From positions 1-64,000 of the forward strand of contig NZ_JAGIXS010000006.1 in the NCBI RefSeq assembly GCF_030014915.1: a stretch of DNA of 64,000 nt, written 5' to 3'. The notes under the pieces are model-generated. The model saw only the letters and a program-made list of their open reading frames with translations. It had not been told where the DNA came from and did no database searches. Positions 16,599 through 26,090 of this stretch are shown here, piece by piece; position 1 is the first letter of the stretch, and every line of letters begins with the position of its first letter. Source of the DNA: Pelomonas sp. V22. Its GTDB lineage: Bacteria > Pseudomonadota > Gammaproteobacteria > Burkholderiales > Burkholderiaceae_C. A program made the position numbers and the translations under genes.

Positions 16599-18226
16599 CC
16601 TGGAAAGGCTCGCTGCAGCAGCGGCGCGATGGCGGCCGGGTCGAGCTGAAGGGCGCCGTAGACCCGGCCGCTCGGGGCGGCGATGCGGCTGGCGATGAAG
16701 GCATCGGCCACCACCGCCGGCGAATGCCGGCGCAGCAGCACGGCCTGGGCCAGCAGCACCAGGCGCTGGCAGAGCAGACGGGCCTGCGGCTCGAGCAGCG
16801 CCGGGTCGCCGGTCAGCAGCGTCTGCAAGACATCGGCCTCGGCGCGCAATACGGGCTCGGCATCGCTGCGCCAGTCGTCCAGCAGGGCCAGCAAGGCCTC
16901 GGGTTCGCGGGCGAAGGCGCGCAGCACGTCCAGGCACATCACATTGCCCGAGCCTTCCCAGATCGAGTTGACTGGCGCCTCGCGGTAAAGGCGCACCATA
17001 ACGCCGTTATCAACATAGCCATTGCCGCCGAACACCTCGATGGCCTCGCCGGTGAATTCAATCGCCCGCTTGCAGACCCAGAACTTGGCGGCCGGCGTGA
17101 GGATGCGCTGCCAGCCGCGCTCGCCGTTCTCGAAGCCTTGCGCCAGGCGCAGCATCAGCACGGTGGCGGCTTCGCTTTCCAGCGCCATGTCGGCCAGCAC
17201 CGACTGCATCAGCGGCTGCTCCGCGAGCCGGCGGCCGAAAGCCCGGCGGTGGCGCGTGTAGTGCAGAGCCTGGACCAGGGCCTGGCGCAAGATCGCCGCG
17301 CTGCCGATCACGCAGTTGAGCCGCGTGTAGCCGGCCATCTCGATGATGGTCGGTATGCCGCGACCTTCCTCGCCGACCAGCAGGCCGTGGGCGTCCAGGA
17401 ACTCGACCTCGCTGCTGCTGTTGCTGCGGTTGCCGATCTTGTCTTTGAGGCGCTGGATCTGAACCGTGTTCTTCGTGCCGTCGGGCCGCCAGCGCGGCAC
17501 GAAGAAGCAGCTGACGCCGGCCTCGGTCTGCGCCGTCACCAGGTGGGCATCGCTCATCGGCACCGAGAAGAACCACTTGTGGCCGCGCAGGCTGTACTCG
17601 CGGCCACCGAGTGGCGTGGCGCGCGTGGTGTTCGCCCGCACGTCCGAGCCGCCCTGCTTCTCGGTCATGCCCATGCCTATCCACAGCGAGTGCTTCTGGG
17701 CCATCGGCAGGTCGCGCGGATCGTGCAGGGTCGAGCGCAGCTGCGGGAGCAGGGCGGCGAGTTGCGGGTCGCGGGCCAGCACGGGGATGGCGGCCTGCGT
17801 CATCGTCGCGGGGCACAGCGTGCCGGCCTCGACCTGGCCATGCAGGTAGAAGCCGGCTGCAAAGGCGCTCCAGCGGCCCGCGCGCTCTGCCTCCTCGAAG
17901 CTCCGCGAGACCAGGCCCTGGCCGCGATACAGCGCGAGCAGTTGGTCCCAGGCCGGATGGAAGTCGACACGGTCAATGCGGCGGCCGCGCGCATCGTGCG
18001 TGCGCAGCTCGGGTGTGTGGCGGTTGGCCTGCTCGGCCAGGGCATAGGTTTCGGCGCGGCCCAACTGTTCGCCATAGGCTTGCAGCTGGGGCAGGGCCCA
18101 GGCTGCACCCTGGCGCTCCAGGCCTTGCTGCAGCGCCGGGTCGGTGGCCAGCAGCGAATAGCCGCTCAGCTCATCGACCTGGTTCGTGACCTCGTGCGTG
18201 CGCCCTTCATCGTTGCTGCTGCTCAC
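16595..18226 (-). CDS. AidB-like acyl-CoA dehydrogenase
   Basis: 543 residues from the GTG at 18226, which has a GGAG six bases upstream; a TTG at 18238 is an alternative. The long N-terminus with THEVTNQVDELSGYSLL and the RIDRVDFHPAW segment, together with GMGMTEKQGGSDVR (FAD/substrate region), FGGNGYVDNG and IWEGSGNVM, mark the AidB/isovaleryl-CoA dehydrogenase-like branch. AidB proteins bind FAD and DNA and limit alkylation damage; the acyl substrate is unknown. No adaptive-response genes are near. The start overlaps the end of the GNAT gene upstream by 20 bp, so the two are probably co-translated. Confidence 0.88.
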   Translation of the reverse strand: MSSSNDEGRTHEVTNQVDELSGYSLLATDPALQQGLERQGAAWALPQLQAYGEQLGRAETYALAEQANRHTPELRTHDARGRRIDRVDFHPAWDQLLALYRGQGLVSRSFEEAERAGRWSAFAAGFYLHGQVEAGTLCPATMTQAAIPVLARDPQLAALLPQLRSTLHDPRDLPMAQKHSLWIGMGMTEKQGGSDVRANTTRATPLGGREYSLRGHKWFFSVPMSDAHLVTAQTEAGVSCFFVPRWRPDGTKNTVQIQRLKDKIGNRSNSSSEVEFLDAHGLLVGEEGRGIPTIIEMAGYTRLNCVIGSAAILRQALVQALHYTRHRRAFGRRLAEQPLMQSVLADMALESEAATVLMLRLAQGFENGERGWQRILTPAAKFWVCKRAIEFTGEAIEVFGGNGYVDNGVMVRLYREAPVNSIWEGSGNVMCLDVLRAFAREPEALLALLDDWRSDAEPVLRAEADVLQTLLTGDPALLEPQARLLCQRLVLLAQAVLLRRHSPAVVADAFIASRIAAPSGRVYGALQLDPAAIAPLLQRAFPG

Positions 18227-18791
18227 TGCCCACTCCAAGCTTCAGGAGCTTGAAGTAGAGCGCAGTCGTGCGCAGCTCGCCATCCGGGCTTGCGGCAAAG
18301 GCTGGTATCTCGCCGGCGTGGCTCCAGCCGAGGCGGCGGTAGACGGTCTCGGCCAGCGAGCCGGCCTCGGTGTCCAGCACCAGCAAGGTCCGGCCTTCGG
18401 CGCGGGCCTCGGCTTCCACGGCGCGCATCAGGCGCCGGCCATGGCCCTGGCCGCGTGCGCTGCTGTGCACGAAGAGCTTCTGCACCTCGGCGCGATGCCG
18501 GGCATTGGCGCGGCTGCACAGGCTCAGCTGCACCGAACCCAGCAGCCGCTGTCCATCGATCAACAGCACCAGGCGCTGCTCATGACCGAGCCGGGCCAGC
18601 ACGTCTTCCCAGTAGTCGTTGGCCTCGTCGAGGCTCAGCGGCGCCATGAAACCTATCGAGGCACCTTGCTCGACGGCATCGACCAGCAGTGCATTCAGCC
18701 GGGGCAGCCAGGCGCGGCCCAGCTTGCTGCCGGCGATGCTCAGCAACTGGGGTGTGGTGGATTTCAGGTCTTCCATCGAGGGATTCATCAT
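18207..18791 (-). CDS. GNAT family N-acetyltransferase (copy 1)
   Basis: 194 residues. The acetyl-CoA loop RGQGHGRRLM (motif A) and LGSVQLSLC are clear GNAT features. It is a tandem paralogue of the next gene: both have ALLVDAVEQGASIGF-like and LARLGHEQRL-like segments in the same order. Its ATG directly follows the stop of copy 2 (TGA then ATG), so the pair is surely co-transcribed; a second Met codon follows immediately. Substrate unknown. Confidence 0.88.
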   Translation of the reverse strand: MMNPSMEDLKSTTPQLLSIAGSKLGRAWLPRLNALLVDAVEQGASIGFMAPLSLDEANDYWEDVLARLGHEQRLVLLIDGQRLLGSVQLSLCSRANARHRAEVQKLFVHSSARGQGHGRRLMRAVEAEARAEGRTLLVLDTEAGSLAETVYRRLGWSHAGEIPAFAASPDGELRTTALYFKLLKLGVGSEQQQR

Positions 18792-19367
18792 TCAATTCGG
18801 GTGCTGCAGTCGCTTGTAGTACAGGGCGGCGGCCAGCAGCTCACCATCGGCGCAGGCGCTGTGGCCGGGGATCTCGCCGGCGCGCTGCCAGCCCAGGTGC
18901 AGGTAGACGGCCTCGGCCTGGGTGCCGGCCGGTGCATCCAGCACCAGAAGCGTGCGGCCCTGGGCCAGGGCGGCGCATTCGACCCGGGCCATCAGGCGAC
19001 CGGCCCAGCCCATGCCGCGGGCGCGGCTGTGGACCATCAGCTGCTGGACTTCACCCCGGTGATGGGCGTTGGCGCGCGGGCACAGCGAGAGCTGCACGCT
19101 GCCTTGCAGGCGCTCGCCCTCGCAGGCGATCCAGAGCTGCTGGTGCGGGCCCAGGCGGGCCAGCACCTGGTGCCAATAGTCCTGGGCGGCAAAGCGCGAC
19201 ATCGGGGCCAGAAAACCCAGGCAGGCGCCCTGATGGACGTTGTCCACCAGCAGCTCGGCCAGGGCCGGCACCCAGTGCTCGTCGGCGGCGCCGAGCTTGA
19301 GGATCTGGGCCGGCTGGGTGTCTCGTGAGACGACAGGAACTTGCTGAGGGCTGGCGAAGTGCAGCAT
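18792..19367 (-). CDS. GNAT family N-acetyltransferase (copy 2)
   Basis: 191 residues from the ATG at 19367 (MLHFASPQQ), which has GGGAG six bases upstream; a TTG-started extension to 19403 is less likely. Motif A reads RARGMGWAGRLM, a little looser than in copy 1. It shares the ELLVDNVHQGACLGFLAPMSR region with copy 1, pointing to a tandem duplication. First of a minus-strand run: GNAT, GNAT, AidB-like dehydrogenase. Confidence 0.85.
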   Translation of the reverse strand: MLHFASPQQVPVVSRDTQPAQILKLGAADEHWVPALAELLVDNVHQGACLGFLAPMSRFAAQDYWHQVLARLGPHQQLWIACEGERLQGSVQLSLCPRANAHHRGEVQQLMVHSRARGMGWAGRLMARVECAALAQGRTLLVLDAPAGTQAEAVYLHLGWQRAGEIPGHSACADGELLAAALYYKRLQHPN

Positions 19368-19461
19368 CGGGACTCCCGGGATTCGATGAGAACCCCCGTG
19401 CAAACCCCATGCCAGGCCCGCCCTGCTTGGGCGAGCAGCGCCTGTTTCTTGCCTGCCTTGC

Positions 19462-20625
19462 TTACTCTTCCAGGCCCGGCTCGGCCATCAGCCGGCCCTT
19501 GCCGGCCTCCTTGGCCGCATAGAGGGCGGCCACGGCGCGCGGCATCAGGTCCTCGATGCTGCGGTCGCCCGGGCGCAGCTTGGCCCAGCCGGCGCTGAAG
19601 GACAGGGCAAAGCCCAGCTCTTTGGGCGCGCGCTCCTCCAGTGCCTTGCGCATGCGCTGGTCCAGGGCCTGCGGGCCCTGCGCGTCGCAGCGCGCCATCA
19701 CCACGGCGAACTCCTGGCCGCCGACGCGGGCCGCCAGGTCACCGAGGCGCATCTGCTCCTGCAGGCAACTGCCGAACAGCGCGATGGCCTGCTCGCCCGC
19801 CGCCTCGCCATGCTCGGCATTGACGGCCTTGAAGTTGTCCAGGTCCAGCTTCATCACGGCCAGCGGTTCGTTGTGGCGGCGGGCCATGGAGATCATGTCG
19901 ACCGAGCGCTGGCCGAAGGCGCGGCGGTTGCACAGCCCGGTCTGCGCATCGGTCTGGGCCAGGCGCTTGAGGGCCATCTCGGTCTCGGCGCGCCAGGCCA
20001 CCAACACCGACATCGCGCAGGCCAGCAGGGCCACATGGCTCAGCACGGCGGCGGTGATGTTGAGCGGATGCTCGGCGTTCAACTCCAACGGCATCTCGGG
20101 CGACTGCAGGCCCAGCACCGCGCGCCACGCGGTGAGGGCGCCCACGGCCAGCAAGGCGAGCAGCAAGAGCGTGCGCCAGCGCCGGCTGGAGCGCTCCAGG
20201 TTCTTGGCCGGCCAGGCCAGGGCCAGGCAGATCAGGCCCAGCTGCAGGGCCACCACGCCATTGGCCCAGAGCAGGCGAAAGCCGTGGTGCTCGTAGCCGA
20301 TCCCATAAAGCACGGGCAGCGCCACCGGCAGGCCCATCATCAGCCAGCGTCCGGGCCGCTGGCCCACCCAGGCCTGCAGTGCCCACCACAGCGCGCTGAA
20401 GCCGGCGCTCAGGAAGAGCAGCGAGCCGCCATAGACCCAGCGCCCCGGCCATTGCCCGGCCAGCACGATGCCGGCCCAGCCCAATGACTGCAGCACCGCC
20501 GCCGCCTGCACATAGCGGGCCGCCAGGCTCACCGCCCGCCAGCCCATCAGCACCGGCAGCATCACGGCCAGCATCAGGGCCTGGATCAGCAGCAGGCTGA
20601 AGAGGGTGTTGACGTCGAATTGCAT
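19462..20625 (-). CDS. membrane GGDEF-domain protein with GGQEF signature
   Basis: 387 residues. The N-terminal half has about six membrane helices; the C-terminal 165 residues are a GGDEF domain (TDAQTGLCNRRAFG, KLDLDNFKAVNAEHG, ARVGGQEF). The signature is GGQEF: Gln304 replaces the acidic residue that normally helps bind metal and GTP in diguanylate cyclases. It may therefore be inactive or act as a c-di-GMP/GTP-binding sensor. The 58 bp upstream of the GNAT gene separate the two. Compare the intact GGEEF protein at 34450-35631, which has the same membrane-plus-GGDEF layout. Confidence 0.85.
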   Translation of the reverse strand: MQFDVNTLFSLLLIQALMLAVMLPVLMGWRAVSLAARYVQAAAVLQSLGWAGIVLAGQWPGRWVYGGSLLFLSAGFSALWWALQAWVGQRPGRWLMMGLPVALPVLYGIGYEHHGFRLLWANGVVALQLGLICLALAWPAKNLERSSRRWRTLLLLALLAVGALTAWRAVLGLQSPEMPLELNAEHPLNITAAVLSHVALLACAMSVLVAWRAETEMALKRLAQTDAQTGLCNRRAFGQRSVDMISMARRHNEPLAVMKLDLDNFKAVNAEHGEAAGEQAIALFGSCLQEQMRLGDLAARVGGQEFAVVMARCDAQGPQALDQRMRKALEERAPKELGFALSFSAGWAKLRPGDRSIEDLMPRAVAALYAAKEAGKGRLMAEPGLEE

Positions 20626-20693
20626 GGAGGGCGTTGTCGGCGGCTGGGGTGCGGCGATTGTGGTGGCAATCCGGCCCGCCGCCTATGGCGCAA

Positions 20694-22214
20694 TCACTGA
20701 AACGCCACCTCCGCAAAGCTCCTCAGCTTGCGGCTGTGCAGGCGGCTCAAGGACGCGGCGCGCAGCAGCTCCACCGTACGCAGGCCGATGCGCAGGTGCT
20801 GGTCGACGCGCTCGCGGTAGAAGTGGTTGGCCATGCCGGGCAATTTGATCTCGCCGTGCAGCGGCTTGTCGCTGACGCAGAGCAAGGTGCCGTAGGGCAC
20901 GCGGAAGCGGAAGCCGTTGGCGGCGATGGTGGCGCTCTCCATGTCGAGCGCGATCGCCCGGCTCTGGCTGAAACGGCGCTCGGGGCCGCCCTGCGCATTG
21001 TTGGGCAGCAGCTCCCAGTTGCGGTTGTCGGTCGAGGCCACGGTGCCGGTGCGCAGCACGCGCTTGAGCTCGAAGCCTTGCAGCTGGGTCACTTCGGCCA
21101 CGGCGGTCTCCAGCGCCACCTGCACCTCGGCCAGCGGCGGTATCGGCACCCACAGCGGCAGCTCCTCGTCCAGCACATGGTCCTCACGCACATAGCCATG
21201 GGCCAGCACGTAGTCGCCGAGCTGCTGGCTGTTGCGCAGGCCGGCGCAGTGGCCCAGCATCAGCCAGGCGTGGGGCCTCAGCACGGCGATGTGGTCGCTC
21301 ATGGTCTTGGCATTGGCCGGGCCCACACCGATGTTGACCATGGTGATGCCGCTGCTGTCGCGGCGCAGCAGGTGGTAGGCGGGCATTTGCGGCAGGCGGG
21401 GCGGCGGCGTACCTGCGGCATCGCCGGGTTCGGCCGCCAGTCCCGCGCGGCGGGTGATCACATTGCCGGGTTCGACAAAGGCGATGCAGTCGTCCAGCGG
21501 GTCGGGTCTCGCCGGGTCGGGCGGCGCGGCCATCAGGGCGCGGCCCATGCGCACGAACTCGTCGATGTAGAACTGGTAATTCGTGAAGAGCACGAAGTTC
21601 TGGAAATGCGCCGGCGAGGTGCCGCTGTAGTGGCGCAGGCGCTGCAGCGAGTAGTCGATGCGCGGCGCGGTGAAGAGCGAGAGCGGCTGCGGCGCGCCGG
21701 GCGCTGCTTCGTAGGTGCCGTTGGCGATGCCATCGTCCATGGCGGCGAGGTCGGGCAGGTCAAAGATCTCGCGCAGCCGCGCGCGCTGCGCTGCCGTCAA
21801 CTCGCCTTCGATGTGGGCCTCCTCGCCGAGCGCGAAATGCAGCGGGATCGGCTCATGGCTGCTGCCCACCTCCAACGGCGCGCCATGGTTGCTCAGGAGC
21901 AGCTGGAACTGCTCGCGCAGGTAGTTGCCGAACAGGCGCGGCTCGGTCAGCGTGGTCTCGAACACGCCGGGCCCGGCCACGAAGCCCCAGGCCAGGCGCG
22001 CGTCGGTGCGCTGCACGCTGGCGGCGCGCAACCGCACGAAGGGGTAGCAGGCGCGCACCCGTCCGGGGTCCTGTCCCCGACCAAAGGCGCGCAAGGCCTG
22101 CCTTAGGTGCTGGACGCCGGCCTCGTAGATCTGCTGGACCTGGGCCAGGGCGGCCTCGGCATCGCCGAAGGACTGGGGCGGGAAAAAGGGGGCGGCTGGG
22201 CTCATGTCAGCCAT
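20694..22214 (-). CDS. amn: AMP nucleosidase
   Basis: 506 residues. Hydrolyses AMP to adenine and ribose 5-phosphate. The N-terminal AMP nucleosidase domain (YPFVRLRAASVQRTDARLAWGF region) and the C-terminal phosphorylase-fold domain (VNIGVGPANAKTMSDH, LMLGHCAGLR, ALDMESATIAANGFRFRVP) are complete and typical. ATGs at 22214 and 22205 are both possible starts; no strong ribosome site is seen. It is divergent from the pullulanase gene. Confidence 0.95.
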   Translation of the reverse strand: MADMSPAAPFFPPQSFGDAEAALAQVQQIYEAGVQHLRQALRAFGRGQDPGRVRACYPFVRLRAASVQRTDARLAWGFVAGPGVFETTLTEPRLFGNYLREQFQLLLSNHGAPLEVGSSHEPIPLHFALGEEAHIEGELTAAQRARLREIFDLPDLAAMDDGIANGTYEAAPGAPQPLSLFTAPRIDYSLQRLRHYSGTSPAHFQNFVLFTNYQFYIDEFVRMGRALMAAPPDPARPDPLDDCIAFVEPGNVITRRAGLAAEPGDAAGTPPPRLPQMPAYHLLRRDSSGITMVNIGVGPANAKTMSDHIAVLRPHAWLMLGHCAGLRNSQQLGDYVLAHGYVREDHVLDEELPLWVPIPPLAEVQVALETAVAEVTQLQGFELKRVLRTGTVASTDNRNWELLPNNAQGGPERRFSQSRAIALDMESATIAANGFRFRVPYGTLLCVSDKPLHGEIKLPGMANHFYRERVDQHLRIGLRTVELLRAASLSRLHSRKLRSFAEVAFQ

Positions 22215-22374
22215 TGTGGCGCCGCTTGATGATGTAGTTTAGGTACTGAAATATTGGGTGTTACGAGTGAGTTTCAAGAAATTCAGCGGGTAAATCCGAT
22301 CTATTGAATGTAGTTTTGCTTCACTACGATGCGAGCAAATCAAACCAGGATGACCTGGAACGGAGACATTCCCG
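22215..22374 (+). promoter_or_regulatory. promoter region between amn and pulA
   Basis: A 160-bp intergenic region with markedly lower GC than its surroundings. It contains TGTAGTTT twice (about 22229 and 22309) and a GTAGT/ACTAC inverted repeat near 22310-22327. A GGAGA ribosome site lies eight bases before the pulA ATG. I cannot assign a specific regulator. Confidence 0.45.
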
Positions 22375-25300
22375 ATGCTCGCCACCCCCACCCGCTCGCC
22401 TTGCTGGGCCCGGACAGCCCGCCGTCTGGCCCTGCTGATCGCCACGACCGCCTGCCTCGCTGCCTGTGGTGGCGGAGGCGGGGGCAGCAGCAGCGGCACG
22501 ACCACGCCGGTCACACCGGCGCCGGTGGTGGACCCGTTGCTGGCCCAGGGTAATGGCGAGGGCTTCCAGACGCTCTTGCAAGCCCAGGCCGCCAACCCGG
22601 CCAGTGGTGGTGGCAGCGGTGGCGGCAGCACCGAGACGCCCACGACCCTGACCGTGCACTACCGCCGCACGGCGGCCGACTACAGCGGCTGGCAATTGCA
22701 CAGCTGGGGCGCGGCCAAGGACCCGGGCTGGGGCTTGGGCAACAACTACGTCAGCACGGATGGCTTCGGTGCCGTCTACGAGGTGCCGCTTGCGGCCAGT
22801 AGCGGCGAGGTCGGCTATCTGTTCCACAAGGGTGACGACAAGGACCACGGCGGGACCGACCAGAAGTACACGCTCAAGGCCGGCAAGAACGAGATCTGGC
22901 GCATCCAGGGCGATGGCGCCACCTACGCGGCCAACCCGCTGGGTGCGGCCGCACCGGACCTCACCTCGATCCGCGTGCACTACAAGCGCTTCGACGGGAC
23001 CTACACGGCCTGGGGTCTGCATCTGTGGAATGGCAGCGGCCTGGATGCGACCAAGCTGCCCGGCGTGGCGATCGAGCAATGGGGCGCGCCGGTCGCTTTC
23101 AGCAAGTTGCCGTCCTACAGCGCCGGCACGGGCGAGGTGGTGTTCGACATCCCGGTGCTCAATCCCAAGGCGGACGCCAGCCGCAAGTCGCTGGAATTCA
23201 TCATCCACGGCCTGGCGCCGAACGAGAACGACAAGGACGGCCGCAGCGACAACATTCGCATCGATTTCGGCGGCCTCGTGATCAAGAACCAGCAGGCCGA
23301 GGTCTGGCTGGTCCAGCAGGACGCCACGGTCTACCTGGCCGCGCCGGATACCCGCTCGGTCTCGACCACCGACGCCCGCGCTTTCTGGCTCAACAAGCAG
23401 CTGATCCAGTGGCCGCGCGTCGACGGCAGCGGCACGGTCAAGCTGTACTACTCGGCCACCGGCCAGGTGGTGGCGCCCAAGGACGGCAAGGTCGCGGGCG
23501 CCGAGGGCTCGATCACTCTGGAGCGCCATGCCAGCGCCGTGCCGGCGGCCGTGGCCGAGCGCTTCAAGTGGATCGCACCCGGTGCGGTGATGAGCGTGAA
23601 GGCTGTCGATCAGGCGCAACTGCCCGAGCTCCTGAAGAAGCAGCTCGTGCTGGTGCAGGAAGACGCCAGCGGCAACGTGCAGAACGCGACCACGGCGCAA
23701 GCGGCCGGCGCGCTGGACGATCTCTATGCGGCAGCAGCGAACGTGAACGACTTGGGTGCGCGCATTTCCGGTGGCAACACGAGCTTCAAGCTGTGGGCAC
23801 CGACGGCGCAATCGGTCACCGTGTTCACCTATGCCAACGGCACGGCCGATGCGAGCACGGCCGACAAACTGAGCTTCGACGCTGCCACCGGCGTCTGGAG
23901 CGTGAGCAAGAGCGGCGATCTCTCCGGCAAGTACTACAAGTTCGCCGTCGAGGTCTTCGTGCGCGGCGTGGGCCTGGTGCGTAATCTGGTCACCGACCCT
24001 TACTCGCTGAGCCTCTCGGACAACTCGCGTCGCAGCTACATCGCCAACCTCGACGCCGCAGCGCTGAAGCCCGCCGGCTGGGACCAGAGCGTGCCGCCCG
24101 CCAAGGTGGCGGCCTCGCCCGACATGACGATCTACGAGCTGCACCTGCGCGACTTCTCCGCCAACGACGCGACGGTCAGCGCCGTCAGCCGCGGCAAATA
24201 CCTGGCCTTCACCGAGGCCAGCAGCAACGGCATGAAGCACCTGAAGGCGCTGGCCGATGCGGGCCTGACCGACATCCACCTGCTGCCCGTGTTCGACCTG
24301 GCCAGCGTGCCCGAGCTCGGCTGCACCACGCAGAGCCCCAGCGGTGCGGCCGATGCCGAAACCCAGCAGGCCGCAGTGGCCGCCACGGCGAGCGGCGATT
24401 GCTTCAACTGGGGTTACGACCCCTATCACTACACCGCGCCCGAAGGCAGCTATGCCAGCGACGCGAGCGATGGCGCGAAGCGCATCGTCGAGTTCCGCCA
24501 GATGGTGCAGGCGCTCAATGCGGCGGGCCTGCGCGTGGGCATGGACGTGGTCTACAACCACACGACGGCCTCGGGCCAGAACGCGAAGTCGGTGCTGGAT
24601 CGCATCGTGCCCGGCTACTACCACCGCTACAGCGCGACCGGTGCCATCGAGACCTCGACCTGCTGCGACAACACGGCCACCGAAAACCTGATGATGGGCA
24701 AGCTGATGACCGACTCCACGATCGTCTGGGCCCGTGACTATCACATCAGCAGCTTCCGCTTCGACGTGATGGGCCACCAGCCACGCGCGGTGATGGAGCA
24801 GCTGAAGACCAAGGTCGCGGCCGCTTCTGGCCGCCCGGTGCAGCTGCTGGGTGAGGGCTGGAACTTCGGCGAAGTGCAGGACGGTGCGCGCTTCGTCCAG
24901 GCCTCGATGTGGAGCCTCAACGGCACCGGCATCGGCAGCTTCAATCCCTTCATCCGCGACGCGGTGCGCGGCGGCAGCCCCTTTGATGCCGGCAATACCC
25001 TGATCGCCAACCAGGGCTGGATCAACGGCCTCTGGTACGACCCGAACGCGCAAGGCACGGGCAAGAGCAAGACCGACCTGATGTGGCAGGGCGACCTGAT
25101 CAAGGCCAGCCTCGCCGGCTCGATCCGCAGCTTCCCCTTGAAGACGCACTGGGATGCCAGCGTGACGCTGGATCAGCTGAACAGCGCCGGCTTCGTGACC
25201 GACCCGTCCGAGGTCGTCAACTACGTGGAGAACCACGACAACCAGACCCTGTTCGACACCAACGCCTACAAGCTGCCGCTCTCGACCAGCCGCGAGGACC

Positions 25301-25953
25301 GGGCGCGCGTGCAACTGCTGGGCGCGGCGCTGACGATGTTCAGCCAGGGCATCCCGTACTTCCATGCCGGTGTCGACACCTTGCGCAGCAAATCGCTGGA
25401 CCGCAACAGCTACGACGCGGGCGACTGGTTCAACCGCCTGGACTGGAGTTACCAGGACAACTTCTTCGGCACCGGCCTGCCGATGAAGGCCGACAACCAG
25501 GACAGCTGGGCCGTCATGAAGCCGCTGCTCGCGAATGCCGCAATCAAGCCGACGGCGACCGAGATCGCCTGGACCCGCGATGCCTTCCGCGACCTGCTCA
25601 AGATCCGCGCCAGCTCCATGCTGTTCCGCTTGCGCTCGGCCGAGGACATCAAGGCGCGCCTGTCCTTCCTCAACACCGGCTCGGGCCAGGTGCCCACGGT
25701 GCTGGCCGCGCGCCTCGATGGCTTGGGCCTTGCCGGTGCCGGCTTCAAGGAGATCGTCTACCTGGTCAATGCCGACAAGCAGGCGCAGAGCCTGACGGTC
25801 GATGCCCTGAGAGGGCGCGGCTATCAGCTGCATCCCGTGCACCTCGCGGCCACGGCCGCCGACAGGCGGATCGCCGCCGAAGCCCGCTTCGACGTGGCGA
25901 CCGGCCGCTTCAGCCTGCCGGCTCGCTCGGCCCTGGTCTGGGTGCTGAACTGA
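22375..25953 (+). CDS. pulA: pullulanase-type alpha-1,6-glucosidase, lipoprotein
   Basis: 1192 residues. Debranches pullulan, amylopectin or glycogen at alpha-1,6 links. The signal peptide ends in a lipobox (CLAAC) followed by a Gly/Ser run. Two CBM41-like modules follow (LTVHYRRTAADYSGW near residue 90 and IRVHYKRFDGTYTAW near residue 200), then a CBM48-type module and the GH13 barrel with FNWGYDPYHY, the nucleophile FRFDV (D797), acid/base GEGWNFG (E827) and VENHDN (D955). A pullulanase-specific C-terminal domain completes it. As a lipoprotein it probably acts at the cell surface. No transporter or maltodextrin genes lie next to it. Confidence 0.95.
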   Translation: MLATPTRSPCWARTARRLALLIATTACLAACGGGGGGSSSGTTTPVTPAPVVDPLLAQGNGEGFQTLLQAQAANPASGGGSGGGSTETPTTLTVHYRRTAADYSGWQLHSWGAAKDPGWGLGNNYVSTDGFGAVYEVPLAASSGEVGYLFHKGDDKDHGGTDQKYTLKAGKNEIWRIQGDGATYAANPLGAAAPDLTSIRVHYKRFDGTYTAWGLHLWNGSGLDATKLPGVAIEQWGAPVAFSKLPSYSAGTGEVVFDIPVLNPKADASRKSLEFIIHGLAPNENDKDGRSDNIRIDFGGLVIKNQQAEVWLVQQDATVYLAAPDTRSVSTTDARAFWLNKQLIQWPRVDGSGTVKLYYSATGQVVAPKDGKVAGAEGSITLERHASAVPAAVAERFKWIAPGAVMSVKAVDQAQLPELLKKQLVLVQEDASGNVQNATTAQAAGALDDLYAAAANVNDLGARISGGNTSFKLWAPTAQSVTVFTYANGTADASTADKLSFDAATGVWSVSKSGDLSGKYYKFAVEVFVRGVGLVRNLVTDPYSLSLSDNSRRSYIANLDAAALKPAGWDQSVPPAKVAASPDMTIYELHLRDFSANDATVSAVSRGKYLAFTEASSNGMKHLKALADAGLTDIHLLPVFDLASVPELGCTTQSPSGAADAETQQAAVAATASGDCFNWGYDPYHYTAPEGSYASDASDGAKRIVEFRQMVQALNAAGLRVGMDVVYNHTTASGQNAKSVLDRIVPGYYHRYSATGAIETSTCCDNTATENLMMGKLMTDSTIVWARDYHISSFRFDVMGHQPRAVMEQLKTKVAAASGRPVQLLGEGWNFGEVQDGARFVQASMWSLNGTGIGSFNPFIRDAVRGGSPFDAGNTLIANQGWINGLWYDPNAQGTGKSKTDLMWQGDLIKASLAGSIRSFPLKTHWDASVTLDQLNSAGFVTDPSEVVNYVENHDNQTLFDTNAYKLPLSTSREDRARVQLLGAALTMFSQGIPYFHAGVDTLRSKSLDRNSYDAGDWFNRLDWSYQDNFFGTGLPMKADNQDSWAVMKPLLANAAIKPTATEIAWTRDAFRDLLKIRASSMLFRLRSAEDIKARLSFLNTGSGQVPTVLAARLDGLGLAGAGFKEIVYLVNADKQAQSLTVDALRGRGYQLHPVHLAATAADRRIAAEARFDVATGRFSLPARSALVWVLN

Positions 25954-26090
25954 AAGGATTGGTGCGGTATTCGCCCATTCGACGAGGGCATGCGGGACTT
26001 GAGCGCAGTCAAGGCCTAGGCTAGTCGCTCATGCTCTGATGCGTTGGCTTCAAGACGCCCGGGTGGCGCGATGAGGCTGGGAGGAACGCC

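Noticed and set aside
22324-25842. 1172-codon minus-strand open frame opposite pulA
   Set aside because: Antisense to a gene with complete catalytic motifs; low-complexity His/Gly/Val-rich translation typical of GC-rich shadow frames.
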